This document shows, one piece after another, positions 7,996-17,739 of a stretch of DNA of 64,000 bases. A program made the position numbers and the translations under genes. The notes under the pieces are model-generated. The model had not been told where the DNA came from. It searched no databases and saw nothing but the letters and a program-made list of their open reading frames with translations. Position 1 is the stretch's first letter. The number at the start of each line of letters is the position of its first letter. The DNA is from Neobacillus mesonae. Lineage in GTDB: Bacteria > Bacillota > Bacilli > Bacillales > Cytobacillaceae. Location of the stretch: assembly GCF_001636315.1 (NCBI RefSeq), contig NZ_KV440949.1, positions 2,223,203 to 2,287,202 of the forward strand, read 5' to 3'.

Positions 7996-8903
7996 TCAAA
8001 CCCATCTGGAATAGATCTTCCGGCAAGAATCGATTTCTTCTACGGTCAGTAACGATTCATTTTGCCGATTTTTCAGAATTCCCACCACATAGCTCAGCCT
8101 TCGCTTGTTATTGGCACAGGCAATAGTCATCGCCTTTAAAATCACCTCTTTAGGGCGTAGAAAGCTAGAATCATCTAACAGCTGCTGTTTCCCATTCACG
8201 TTCGTAACACCAAATCCATTAGAGTCCCAAAAAGCAATTACCTCGTTAACATCATCTGTTTTTTGATTACGCTGTAATTGATTCTCTATCTCAGGGTGGT
8301 TCTCACGATATGGGTTAAAAACTTTTTGTTGTTGTTTTTTTTTTCTTTTTTATTTTCTTTTTCTTTTTGTCCACGTATCGTATGACGAGACGTGAACGAC
8401 CCGTCCATTTCTTCATATTGGATTTTATATGTATCATTTTCATCCTGTTCTCTTTCGCCCTTATCGACACTTCTCTCTTCTTGTTCACAAAAAGATTCAA
8501 AGAGGCTGCGAATTTCCTGTTTCTGAATGGATTCCGCAACATATTGAATAAGGGAGTGATCCTCAACCTCTTTCAGTTCGGAAACGATACAATCTATTAC
8601 TGGTTTCCCGCATGCATGCAGGTTATCTTTCCCCCAGTTTTTAATCGCAAGTTCTCTTGTTTCTGGATTGTATCGAATCAACAGATGATGATGGATGAAC
8701 CGTTCCATTAACGCATGCACACTCTCGATGGAATAGCCTAAATCAAAAGCCATTTGCTTTTTCGTTATTTGATAGATTCCAATTTGAGTTGTATTGGGAT
8801 TCGTCAGCAGATAAAGATAAAAATACTTATCCTCCGGGCTCATCTCCTCTGAAACAACTGGATTCGTCCAAAAATTAGTACGCACCATTCGATACTTAGC
8901 CAT
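7996..8903 (-). pseudogene. DnaD-domain replication protein, split by a frameshift at an A10 run
   Basis: The N-terminal half (from ATG 8903; an upstream TTG at 8909 is also possible) reads MAKYRMVRTNFWTNPVV..SPEDKYFYLYLLTNP, a DnaD/DnaB-like winged-helix start common in phage and chromosomal DnaD-type proteins. After a Lys/Asn-rich linker the frame ends at 8286. The -1 frame continues without interruption from the linker into a DnaD C-terminal domain (FWDSNGFG..LRPKEVILKAMTIACANNKRRLSYVVGILK) to 7996. The switch falls at ten consecutive A residues (8335-8344) that include A-AAA-AAC in slippery phase. Either a broken gene, a sequencing error, or recoding by slippage. Confidence 0.7.
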
Positions 8904-8944
8904 CCGCAACCAGTCCCTTCTTCACCTATTATTCCCTTCATAGT

Positions 8945-9358
8945 ACATATATGGAATAAGGGGATATATGGACAGCCTTTTTTTCAATAAGATGTGAATG
9001 TTTGATGGCTTTTTTCCACAAAACAATTAAGTCCTAGATAACCCCAAAATTCTGGTAGTGTGGGGTTCGAATGCGAGAAAAATTACAATTGAAATTAAGT
9101 TACTCCATTCTCTTTGATACTTGCTAACAGGTGATTCAAACAATTGATTCGTTCTTTTTGGATCTCCTTTCTAAGAGTGCCATCATTAGTAACACCTCTC
9201 GATTCGACAAAATACGGGCGGTGACAGGCACCAAAACTAAATACTAAAGAAACAATTGTTTTCAATTAGGGCTAAAATCTGATACACAATACAAATTTTA
9301 TCTACCAGTAAGTCCCCGATACTTAAATTGAAAAGGCATCGGGGGATTAAATTCTTTA
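8945..9358. other. Intergenic stretch with repeat copy E
   Basis: Upstream of the DnaD-like gene and downstream of the STAND gene. It holds the dispersed repeat at 9203-9232 and a short hairpin-like CCCGATGCC region at 9315-9345. No gene with a credible start is visible. Confidence 0.5.
9203..9232. repeat. Dispersed repeat, copy E
   Basis: TTCGACAAAATACGGGCGG then TGACAGGCACC; 29 of 30 positions agree with the copy A/B pattern apart from the TTT/ACG triplet. Confidence 0.75.
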
Positions 9359-12031
9359 TTAGGACTCGTTTGTCAATTTGCGGTATAGTTCCTTATATTT
9401 TGCTACCCTATTGGAATCCTTGTAGGTATTTGATAAGGTTAAGATTATTTTTAGTATATCAATGACCTTTTGATGATTCGGACTGAATACCCTCCTAAGC
9501 TGTTTGTATTGTTGTTCATAGACAGGTATCATTGATCGATACTTTTTTAAGTTGTTTAGTAGTTGCAGGTAATCATTGATAATCTGAATAGAATATTCAG
9601 GAGTTAGAGATTCTTTTCTACTCCTGATTCTTCGAAATGTTTTCCTTAGATACTCCTCTGCTTGGGGAGTATTGGGCTCATTTTTATAGATTAATCCCAA
9701 TTTATAATAACATTCCGTCAGCAAACTCGAATCCCCATTTATTTCCTCTAATAAAGCTATACATTCTTCTAGATTCTTCTTTGCGTCTGGAAGATTATCC
9801 TTTCTTAAGGAAATATTATACAAGCCATAATAGCCATATACAGTATAAATGTTTCTTATGCCGAATTTTTCCAAAATCCCCATACTCTGTATATACTCTT
9901 TTTCGACTATCTGTTCAGTAGTAGGTGGATAAAGTAACATCGAATGTTGGAGCATTAACCTGTGGTGAGCATAATCCGGATGTTCCGGATATAAACGTTC
10001 ACCAACATTATTGGCTTTAGTATAATAAGAAATTGCGTCAACTGTTTTACCATGAGAAGCATAGAAACTCCCAAAATTATGGTAGTGTCTCCCAATTTCG
10101 GCGCTATCTTCGTCGAGAACGGTAATTGCATTTTTAAATAGAGTTTTAAGCTCATGGAACTCACCAGGAAATCCTAATGCCATTTCTATTGATAAATAAT
10201 CTAACACAATACTAGCAAATTTCGGATTAGCGGTATTATTTTGATCTTCCATTCTTTGATAACAATTTAAAGCCTTAGAAATTTCCTCAAATGCGTCTGT
10301 TAATTGGTTCATTTTTTGATATAGTGTACACATGTGTTGATGGCCTCTTGCTAACAATGATAAAGAATTATCATCATTTTCTCTGGAGAGCTTATCAATA
10401 CTATCTGTTAAATATTTCTTTGCTTGCTCATAGTCTTGGATTTGAATATTAAAGTCACCCAGATCATTTAATAACATGTAAGAGAAAATCCCATTAGGTA
10501 TGAAGGCTTTAAACATTTCCAAAACCTGAATAGGAGCAGAAAACTCTCCATTATTAATAAAATAACTATTATAAGGCTGGAACTCTAAATAAGTTAATAC
10601 GATATTTTCAGTTTTGCCTCCATGGTAGGCCCCTTCAATCAGGGCATACATTAATTCAGTATTAACCGGAAGTTGGGTCGATTGTGCAACTTTTAATTTT
10701 TCCATATAGTAAGAAAAAACTGTCTTGTTAATCCGTTTATATAGGTCTTCATTTTCCTGTTTTAACTGCTCTTCTAAAGATTCTTTCATTAGGTCATGCA
10801 TGTACCACATGTTTTCCAAGGGAGCTTTTGTAATAAAGGAATGTTGAAATAACTCTGTAATTGAGATGGTCGAAATGCCGGTAGGATGTTCTTTTACCAA
10901 ATGGTTTGCCAGTTCAGTATTCCACCTTCTCAAAACAGACAATAATTTAAGTGTCTCTCTATCAGGCTTGTCCAAGTGATTTAAAAAGTTTTTAACAACA
11001 CTCTCTTTATTATTTAGGAAATCTTCAATAGTGGGCGTCCTTTTTAACCCAATCTTATTGTAGGTTTCAATACACAACATAACGTACAACGGAATTCCAT
11101 TGGTTACTTCAAAAATACAATCTTGCATTTCTACATTTTTAATATAATATAAGTCAAGGAGAGCCTGTACTTCTTCTTTTAAAAGGTGATCAATTGGTTG
11201 AGGAGTCTTGGATGCCTTTTTTAATTCCGTATCTATCCAAATAATTGGGTCCCTGCCGAAAATTAACCATTCAAATTCCAGGAAATTTTTAACTAGTTTC
11301 TCCATCCATGTATAATTGCCGTGGATATCAGCATATCTTTCTGCCATGTATTGATATTTCTCGAATGTATCTACGATAAAAATGGCATCCACTTTCTTTT
11401 TAAGGCAATATCTTCGTAAATCCATGGACCAAAGTTCTAATAGATGATTTTCAATGTCATTTGGCTGCATATTCGGTAATCTTTTTATAAAATCAATGCC
11501 ACGAAATGTTCTCCAATCGGTTAATTTTTTGTAACCAATGCTTAAAAAGTTTATTGTTTTTGTTAACAGCCCTACCCCTGGTATTAAATCGAATTCTTTA
11601 CCTGTATCCTTTATCTGATCCGCAATTTCCTTTATAACATTTTCAGTGTAGTCACCGCCTTCAAGCAGTTTAATATTTAAGTTCCGATTGTAAGTGTTAT
11701 ACGGACTAATTTTGGCCCGATAGATTTCATCCGCAAAATAGAATAGCGGAAAGTCAATATCTTTATAGGTTTGTTTTAAATTACTGCTTATAATGGCTAA
11801 AGCATTGGCAAGGGAATCAATTCCCCGATTTTTAAAATCGATATGTATTTGAAGTGTTTTAGGATGGTCCGCTTTTATCTTTTGGGCAATTTCATCTTTT
11901 AAACTAGATTTTCCAATCCCCCCTACGCCATAGTAGGTCAATATTGTCATTTGTTTGTTTGCATTATTAAAAAAGTCAAAAAAATTATCAAGATACTTTT
12001 TTCTTCCAGTAAAACGCAAAGAATTTTCCAA
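9359..12031 (-). CDS. STAND-family NTPase with C-terminal TPR-like repeats
   Basis: An 890-residue cytoplasmic signal-transduction ATPase. Walker A is GVGGIGKSSL at residues 35-44, only 34 residues from the start; Walker B is AIFIVDTFEK with D221; FGRDP and GIPLYV follow as sensor-like motifs; YMHDLM at 410-415 is an MHD-type winged-helix motif. From about residue 460 to the end the protein is all-helical with TPR-like units such as YEQAKKYLTDSIDKL and PQAEEYLRKTF. There is no N-terminal effector domain, so it either works with a partner or is regulatory. STAND ATPases with TPR sensors are known in antiphage defence and in transcription control. The start is TTG 12031, with GGAAGTGA 7 bases ahead. 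Confidence 0.88.
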   Translation of the reverse strand: MENSLRFTGRKKYLDNFFDFFNNANKQMTILTYYGVGGIGKSSLKDEIAQKIKADHPKTLQIHIDFKNRGIDSLANALAIISSNLKQTYKDIDFPLFYFADEIYRAKISPYNTYNRNLNIKLLEGGDYTENVIKEIADQIKDTGKEFDLIPGVGLLTKTINFLSIGYKKLTDWRTFRGIDFIKRLPNMQPNDIENHLLELWSMDLRRYCLKKKVDAIFIVDTFEKYQYMAERYADIHGNYTWMEKLVKNFLEFEWLIFGRDPIIWIDTELKKASKTPQPIDHLLKEEVQALLDLYYIKNVEMQDCIFEVTNGIPLYVMLCIETYNKIGLKRTPTIEDFLNNKESVVKNFLNHLDKPDRETLKLLSVLRRWNTELANHLVKEHPTGISTISITELFQHSFITKAPLENMWYMHDLMKESLEEQLKQENEDLYKRINKTVFSYYMEKLKVAQSTQLPVNTELMYALIEGAYHGGKTENIVLTYLEFQPYNSYFINNGEFSAPIQVLEMFKAFIPNGIFSYMLLNDLGDFNIQIQDYEQAKKYLTDSIDKLSRENDDNSLSLLARGHQHMCTLYQKMNQLTDAFEEISKALNCYQRMEDQNNTANPKFASIVLDYLSIEMALGFPGEFHELKTLFKNAITVLDEDSAEIGRHYHNFGSFYASHGKTVDAISYYTKANNVGERLYPEHPDYAHHRLMLQHSMLLYPPTTEQIVEKEYIQSMGILEKFGIRNIYTVYGYYGLYNISLRKDNLPDAKKNLEECIALLEEINGDSSLLTECYYKLGLIYKNEPNTPQAEEYLRKTFRRIRSRKESLTPEYSIQIINDYLQLLNNLKKYRSMIPVYEQQYKQLRRVFSPNHQKVIDILKIILTLSNTYKDSNRVAKYKELYRKLTNES

Positions 12032-12165
12032 AAAATATCACTTCCTATTATTATTGATTATTTACTAAAAAAATGAAGTACCATATAATAATAAATCTAA
12101 TTTGAAATTAACTCCATAAGATTAGTTCAAAAGAACTATTTTTATTGAAGTTTGATAGGTTCATA

Positions 12166-12474
12166 CTAATAGAAATTGAAGAAGGTTGTTCTTTGAACCT
12201 GAAGTTCTGTGCTTCTAAATAGGTGAAAGAATTCAAAGGAAATGTTATAAATGCCATTTGGGCTTTTTCTGTAGTAATACGGATCATGTGAATATAACTT
12301 TCTTCTGTTCTTATTTAGTTTAGCTGAATATTCATAAACTACAGAAATGGGGCCAAAGATTCCTTCAAAGGCGATCTGGGTATCACTATTAAAGGTATTA
12401 AAGTAATTGATCATATTTCCGGAAAGCTTCTTGGGTGTCCTTGAGCCATTATTTATTTCAACTAGAAGGTCCAC
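12166..12474 (-). CDS. Unrecognised ORF, probably a fragment
   Basis: About 102 codons from a GTG without a ribosome binding site. The same frame stays open about 13 further codons upstream (reading YYDSDEITTF), so the natural start may have been lost. The opening VDLLVEINNGSRTPKKLSGN suggests a beta-sandwich-like segment, but I do not recognise the family. Between 12475 and 12682 a plus-strand hydrophobic peptide frame (MIVMLMAILAI..) is visible without a good start signal. This area adjoins a clear pseudogene and is probably debris. Confidence 0.3.
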   Translation of the reverse strand: MDLLVEINNGSRTPKKLSGNMINYFNTFNSDTQIAFEGIFGPISVVYEYSAKLNKNRRKLYSHDPYYYRKSPNGIYNISFEFFHLFRSTELQVQRTTFFNFY

Positions 12475-12682
12475 TTTAAACGTGGTAATTTCATCGCTGT
12501 CATAATATTTAAAAACTTATATTTTTTCAATAAAAACTTCCATAATCGACACCAATAATCCTTTTGGTTTCAGCCAGTGAAGTTTACCCAATGATTGTCA
12601 TGTTGATGGCGATATTGGCCATTATTAATCTATTGTCATTAATAATCTTATTTAAATCAATAAATGCATTCATCGTAAATCC

Positions 12683-14745
12683 CTAAACTATTGCCTTTTT
12701 TGAAAACCAATTACTACATTGAAATAAATTATTCTTACTATACTGTTCCCCCACCAACAAATCATACTCAATCAATTCGTAATCATGTAGTAACTCTTTC
12801 TGCTTCTTTGTAAGTTTGTTAGTAACAAATTCTTGATTACCGTTAATTTGCAAATTGAATTTTAGGCCTGGTAAATTTTTTTTCAATTTATCAAGCAGCA
12901 AATAAAAAGGAGGAGTATTTAAGACAGCCATTTTAAATACCGTCGGTCCAAAATAAACTGGACTTAATGTATGTAATTCTTGTTTCTCCAATTTATAATT
13001 TGAATAAATCAGTAATGGCGTTTCCGAGTACTCCATTTCATATAAATCTTCATTCTTAGTATCGGCATAGTTTGCAGCTTTATATATAGCCAAACTTTGA
13101 CCTAGCGCCGGCAGGTGATCACCCTCAAAAACAACAATAGTTGGTTCACCCGACTTTTCAATTTCTCCACCAATTGCTGAAGCGCTTGGTCAGCTTGCTT
13201 TATTCCCTCAGAATAAACCGCCAGTTTCTCATTAAATTTAGATGAAAGACCGGATACCTTCACAGTATTCTCCGGATAGCGGCCAGGCAGGTAGTCAAAA
13301 TGGTTTTGAATTGAAACTGCATGAATAAAAACTGGCTTCTGCTCGCTTTTTACTTTATCAATTATTTCTTTAGATAAGGAATTATCAGATATATAGGGAC
13401 CTGCTTTTTCCTTATTATTTCATTGTGTTCATATCGAAAAAGTGATTAAATCCAAATGTTTTATAGACTATATTTCTCTTATAAAAAATTTTATTATAAG
13501 GGTGAATGGCCATAGAGTCATAGCCTTGATTCTCCAAATTGCTAACGATTGTTGGGATAAATGTTTTCTTATCAATTAAGTATTGGTACGGAACTGTACC
13601 TACCTTAAAGAAATAATTAGTAAACCCTGTTAACGCTCAAACTCGACATTGGCAGTGCCGCCGCCAAAAGAAGAAGATAGATTGTATCCCGAGGTATATT
13701 TCCCCATTAACCTTCGAAGATTTTTCATAGGGTCTTCACTAAAATGAAAAGCCGAGAGCTCCGTAGGATCCCAGAAGGCTTCACTCATAAGGTAAATATT
13801 ATTCGGTTTCTGTTCAATTTGTTTACATTTATTGGTCACGTTCATCCTATTATACTTCGCAGTTATGGCTAGAACATTTTTCTTTGTATATCCCTTTGGT
13901 TCATCAAATGCGTCATTTTGCATATTTGATATGAAACCAAATATAAAACCATTTTTCGAATAATTTTCTATCTGATTCCAATCAACAACCTCTATATTGG
14001 CTTTATCAACTAACTTTTTCATAAAGGTCTTCGAATAAAATGTATATGAAAAAAGTAATGCAGCCGTTACTACTAAAAGGATAATCCTTCCCATAAACGG
14101 ATTTTTATTTTTGGCAACAGTTTCACAAAGTATAAAATGATAATAAGAGAAATAAAAAAAATAATAAGCTTATTAATAGAAAGATATTCACTAATCATAG
14201 GAATAACGTCTTTAATCTGTGTCACATGGCTAAAATCGGTTGGATATAAAGGCTCTACTCTTACACTTAATTTCGTAAAATGTACAATACCAATTGCTAG
14301 AATAGAGATTGTTGTTAAAACCGAACTAAGATGTATATTGCCAATTAGTGTGAACATAATTAGATATATTAAAAATAAATATAAAGCCCCGGCTAAATAA
14401 ATACTTATGTCTCCTAGTATCCATCTAAAAGTGGTTAATGAATCTTGCAGACTCTGAAAATACTCCAAGTAATAGCTGGAAAATAAGCTAAATATGGACA
14501 ATAGCCATAATATATAGATATATTTCGAAACCTTTAAAAACAACGGCGAAGACTCTTTTATTCTATTTAATACTCTTTGGTGAACATTCCTGGTAAGGAG
14601 AATTAATAATGAACGCAACGATTAATATTTGTATAAAATTCTTCGTAATTTCAACCAACCAAGCCGGAATCGAATGCTTGAAAGGTACTGATAATAATAT
14701 AAGAAAATAACATAAATAAAAAAGATAAACCACTAATGGCAACAA
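12683..14745 (-). pseudogene. LTA synthase family (alkaline-phosphatase-like) phosphoglycerol transferase, degraded
   Basis: Several frames read in order give one protein of about 650-690 residues. An N-terminal membrane part (14745 to about 14100, multiple hydrophobic segments) is followed by a sulfatase-fold domain: NIYLMSEAFWDPT, SSFGGGTANVEFE at 13630-13670, MAIHPYN, FIHAVSIQNHFDY, and then YSETPLLIYSNY. The expected GDHLP motif is broken near 13110. At least four frame changes or stops (about 14600, 14080, 13625, 13430, 13100) disable it. Intact relatives transfer glycerol phosphate to lipid or polysaccharide acceptors outside the membrane. It shares direction with the two glycosyltransferases upstream, so an old wall-polymer operon is likely. 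Confidence 0.85.
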
Positions 14746-14857
14746 GGAACAATAGGTTATACTTTTTGTTTTAACGATGATACCTCCCTAGTTAATATAG
14801 AAAACTAGAAAAAATCCTCTATGACTATGTTTGACCGTAGAGGATTTAGCATTAAAT

Positions 14858-16192
14858 TTATTCCTTCGTAATCTCATCAATCGAAATACTTCTCGTATGT
14901 TTCGTGTGAGACCAGACTTTATCATGTCTATTAACTATTCCAAGAATGGATAAGGGAATAAACAGCAAATTTAAAAAGTAAGTAGGAATCGTCCAATGTA
15001 TTTCCCTGTATTTTCTTTCTAATATTAATCCTATAAATGGAATACCATATATACCAAGTAATAAAAATAAATAAAAATAGCTAAAAGTATCATTACTAAC
15101 GATGATATTCCAAATTGAATATGATGGTCTAAGGTTAAAAAATGAAAGACATGCAAACATCCAAACTACTAAATTTAAAGCAATTCTAGAAGGTGATAAC
15201 AAATATAAGGCAGAGTCAAAATGAAGTAAACTACGTTTTAGAATAGCCTGTTTCATAATCGGACCTGTTAACCGAAACATGCAGTCAGCATGCCCCTTCA
15301 TCCACCGTAATTTTTGCCTCCAGGCTGCGATAAAAGTCAGCGGCTTTTCATCATAGACAATAGCCTCATGTACCCAACAAACAGGAAGACCTTTATGTAG
15401 GATATATAGCTGTGTAAATTCTACATCTTCAGTTAAAGATGTTGCATTCCATCCTAAATCTTTTAATACATTGGTTTTTACTACAAAACCTGTGCCGCCA
15501 AGCTGTGCACTTAAGCCTAAATTTTGTCTTGATAATTGACGCATTCGGTTATTCGACCAATACGATATCGCATAAGACTTGGTTATTAATGTATCCTTGG
15601 GGTTCTTAGAATCTAAATACCCTTGTAATACCTCATATCCTTCCAGAAGTTTGGTATTCATAAAAGATAGGAAGTCTTGATTGACTAAATTATCAGCATC
15701 TAAAACGACAACCGCATCATAGGATGTCCCTTCCTCCTCTAGCTTCCACAACTGGTCAAACATCCATTTAAGAGCATACCCCTTTCCGCGCTCTTTATCA
15801 TTAAAGCGCTCCATGGCAACAGCTACATTTTCTCTAACAACCTTCGCTGTTTTATCTGTACAATTATCACAAATTACATAAACATCATAAAGTTCATTTG
15901 GATAGTGAAGTGTTTTTAGGTTTTTAACTAACTCACCAATTACAGCCTCTTCATTATGTGCTGCTACGACAATAGCAAACTTGGATGCCGGTTCCTTTAT
16001 GGTTAACCTTTTTTGCCTTCGTAAACCAAGCACACTAATAATGGTATTGTAACAAATAGAAAAGATCACTAAACCCTCAGTAACGAGAAATACCGAATTA
16101 AATAATGGAGATATGCCTTTAGTGTAAACTACTATTAAAGCTAAAATAATAAGCAAAAAAAAGAATGACTTTTGTTTCAACAATGCTTTCAT
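14858..16192 (-). CDS. Family 2 membrane glycosyltransferase (processive type), second of a pair
   Basis: 444 residues. Two N-terminal membrane segments (residues 9-55) are followed by a GT-A domain: VVAAHNEEAVIGE, VVLDADN (DxD), GGTGFVV, TEDVEFT (ED) and QKLRW (QxxRW), and then four C-terminal membrane segments. This D-DxD-ED-QxxRW layout is that of hyaluronan/chitin/cellulose-synthase-like enzymes that polymerise and export a polysaccharide. The start ATG overlaps the stop of the preceding gene (ATGA, 16189-16192), so translation is coupled. The two enzymes are paralogues. The product sugar cannot be read; an extracellular GlcNAc-type polymer is one possibility. Confidence 0.85.
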   Translation of the reverse strand: MKALLKQKSFFFLLIILALIVVYTKGISPLFNSVFLVTEGLVIFSICYNTIISVLGLRRQKRLTIKEPASKFAIVVAAHNEEAVIGELVKNLKTLHYPNELYDVYVICDNCTDKTAKVVRENVAVAMERFNDKERGKGYALKWMFDQLWKLEEEGTSYDAVVVLDADNLVNQDFLSFMNTKLLEGYEVLQGYLDSKNPKDTLITKSYAISYWSNNRMRQLSRQNLGLSAQLGGTGFVVKTNVLKDLGWNATSLTEDVEFTQLYILHKGLPVCWVHEAIVYDEKPLTFIAAWRQKLRWMKGHADCMFRLTGPIMKQAILKRSLLHFDSALYLLSPSRIALNLVVWMFACLSFFNLRPSYSIWNIIVSNDTFSYFYLFLLLGIYGIPFIGLILERKYREIHWTIPTYFLNLLFIPLSILGIVNRHDKVWSHTKHTRSISIDEITKE

Positions 16193-17439
16193 ACTGCAGA
16201 CTCCTTTTGGTCATCAATTTCTTCTATTGTAATGTTACTTACATGCTCCGTTTTCACCCAAGTTTTTTGATTTTTCCATGACCATATGCTTTTTAAAAAG
16301 GCTGGCAGCCACTTTATGGAGTACCAGATAATATGAGGGAATAAGGAAACATATTTAAATGTAATCTTCTTAAAACGAAAAGAAGGGCTAATAACAAAAA
16401 TAAATAACGATTGTATAATTGCTGTACTTATCCAAATAAAACTAATAAACTTTAGAAAAAAAACATCAAAGAAAAAAGTCAAAAATAAAGGAATTGAAAA
16501 AATAGTTAATGAGTAAATGACAGCCGTTTTCCCTGGCGAAATCAACGTAAAAAACAAATCTAAGTATTGCAAATTCCATTCCATTAAAGCCTTCTTTAAT
16601 GCCGTAAACCCAAATTTTCGAAACACCCATACAATCCCCTGTAGCCATCTGGAACGTTGTTTACGAGAGCTGCGGGCGTCAATTGGCTTTTCATCGTAGG
16701 TTATGGCATCCAAATTATAATAAATTCTTTCTCCTGATAGAATGAGCTGTGCAGAAAGCTCTAAGTCTTCAACTAAGGACTGTTGGCGCCATCCGTATTC
16801 TTTTAGACAGTTTGAAGTAATCAGCATGCCGGTCCCGCCGAGCATGACCGATAACCCAGCTTTAGAACGAGCATAACTCCAAAAGCGATTCTGAAACCAA
16901 TAGGTTACTGCATATAACTGGGAAATCCATGAATCATTACTATTCTTCGTTTCCAAATAACCTTGTATTGCTTGAACATTAGGATGACATTCTAATAAAT
17001 CATTCATTTTGGAAAGAAAATGACGATCGACTATATTATCTGCATCAAAAAATAAGACTGCATCAAATTTATGAATATTTATTTTTGATAAAGCCCATTG
17101 CACGTTCCATGTCTTCCCTTTTGTTGCTTTATTTTCTCTTTCAAGGACCTTAACCCCTAATTCTCTGCTAACGTTTGCAGTATCATCGGAGCAATGATCA
17201 CAAGAAACTATAATCTCATACATATCTTTTGGGTATGCTTGGGCTATTAAACTATTAATTAAATTCCCTATCACCTTTTCCTCATTATGAGCCGGAATTA
17301 GGATAGCAAACTTTCTAAAATTATTAGTGCCTTGTAGTAAATTAGGGGAGGTTAATCCCCATAACCCGATAATCATTTGATAGATCCAAATTAACCAAAT
17401 AAAGATTAGAACACCTGCAATAACGTATAAAAAGCTCAT
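16189..17439 (-). CDS. Family 2 membrane glycosyltransferase, first of a pair
   Basis: 416 residues, the same architecture as the downstream paralogue: one N-terminal membrane segment, LIPAHNEEKVIGN, VLFFDADN, GGTGMLI, VEDLELS and QRSRW, and then C-terminal membrane segments. ATG 17439 has AAGGAAG 9 bases upstream. The paired arrangement suggests either a heteromeric synthase or two linkages of one polymer. An LTA-synthase-like pseudogene lies downstream and an epimerase scrap upstream, so the locus has lost some of its members; whether these two still work is open, although both frames are intact. Confidence 0.85.
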   Translation of the reverse strand: MSFLYVIAGVLIFIWLIWIYQMIIGLWGLTSPNLLQGTNNFRKFAILIPAHNEEKVIGNLINSLIAQAYPKDMYEIIVSCDHCSDDTANVSRELGVKVLERENKATKGKTWNVQWALSKINIHKFDAVLFFDADNIVDRHFLSKMNDLLECHPNVQAIQGYLETKNSNDSWISQLYAVTYWFQNRFWSYARSKAGLSVMLGGTGMLITSNCLKEYGWRQQSLVEDLELSAQLILSGERIYYNLDAITYDEKPIDARSSRKQRSRWLQGIVWVFRKFGFTALKKALMEWNLQYLDLFFTLISPGKTAVIYSLTIFSIPLFLTFFFDVFFLKFISFIWISTAIIQSLFIFVISPSFRFKKITFKYVSLFPHIIWYSIKWLPAFLKSIWSWKNQKTWVKTEHVSNITIEEIDDQKESAV

Positions 17440-17627
17440 TCTATCGCTTCCTTATTTTCCTTACCTAGGACCAATCCATTTCACTTAACTCAATGGATTT
17501 AGCGTTTTCGGTAGATACAAAATTAAGATTAGAGAACTGCTGATCATAAACTAAATTACCAAATAATTTTCTGTTAACCTTTACATTTCTAGTCAATAAA
17601 AATAATTTACCTAAAAAAAGGAGAAAG

Positions 17628-17736
17628 AATTAATCTCCTATTAATGGCATTGGCGATCAAGGCTGCTAAATCACTTGTACTTATATACTCTCTATTCTGA
17701 GGATGATGAATACCACCAATTGCCTTATCAATTAAG
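17628..17736 (-). pseudogene. Fragment of an NAD-dependent sugar epimerase
   Basis: The minus-strand translation GGIHHPQNREYISTSDLAAL, with LIDKAI before and IANAINRRL after, aligns with GGLYFPQNKEYVNTTKLVEH in the epimerase gene at 34990-35883. Nothing else of the gene is left. It is not a decayed copy of that same gene stretch at the nucleotide level as far as I can judge by eye. Confidence 0.65.
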
Positions 17737-17739
17737 TAT

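Noticed and set aside
8315..8566. Lysine-rich 83-codon frame overlapping the DnaD-like gene
   Set aside because: Its content comes from the poly-A linker in another frame; the domain motifs are in the two frames already annotated.
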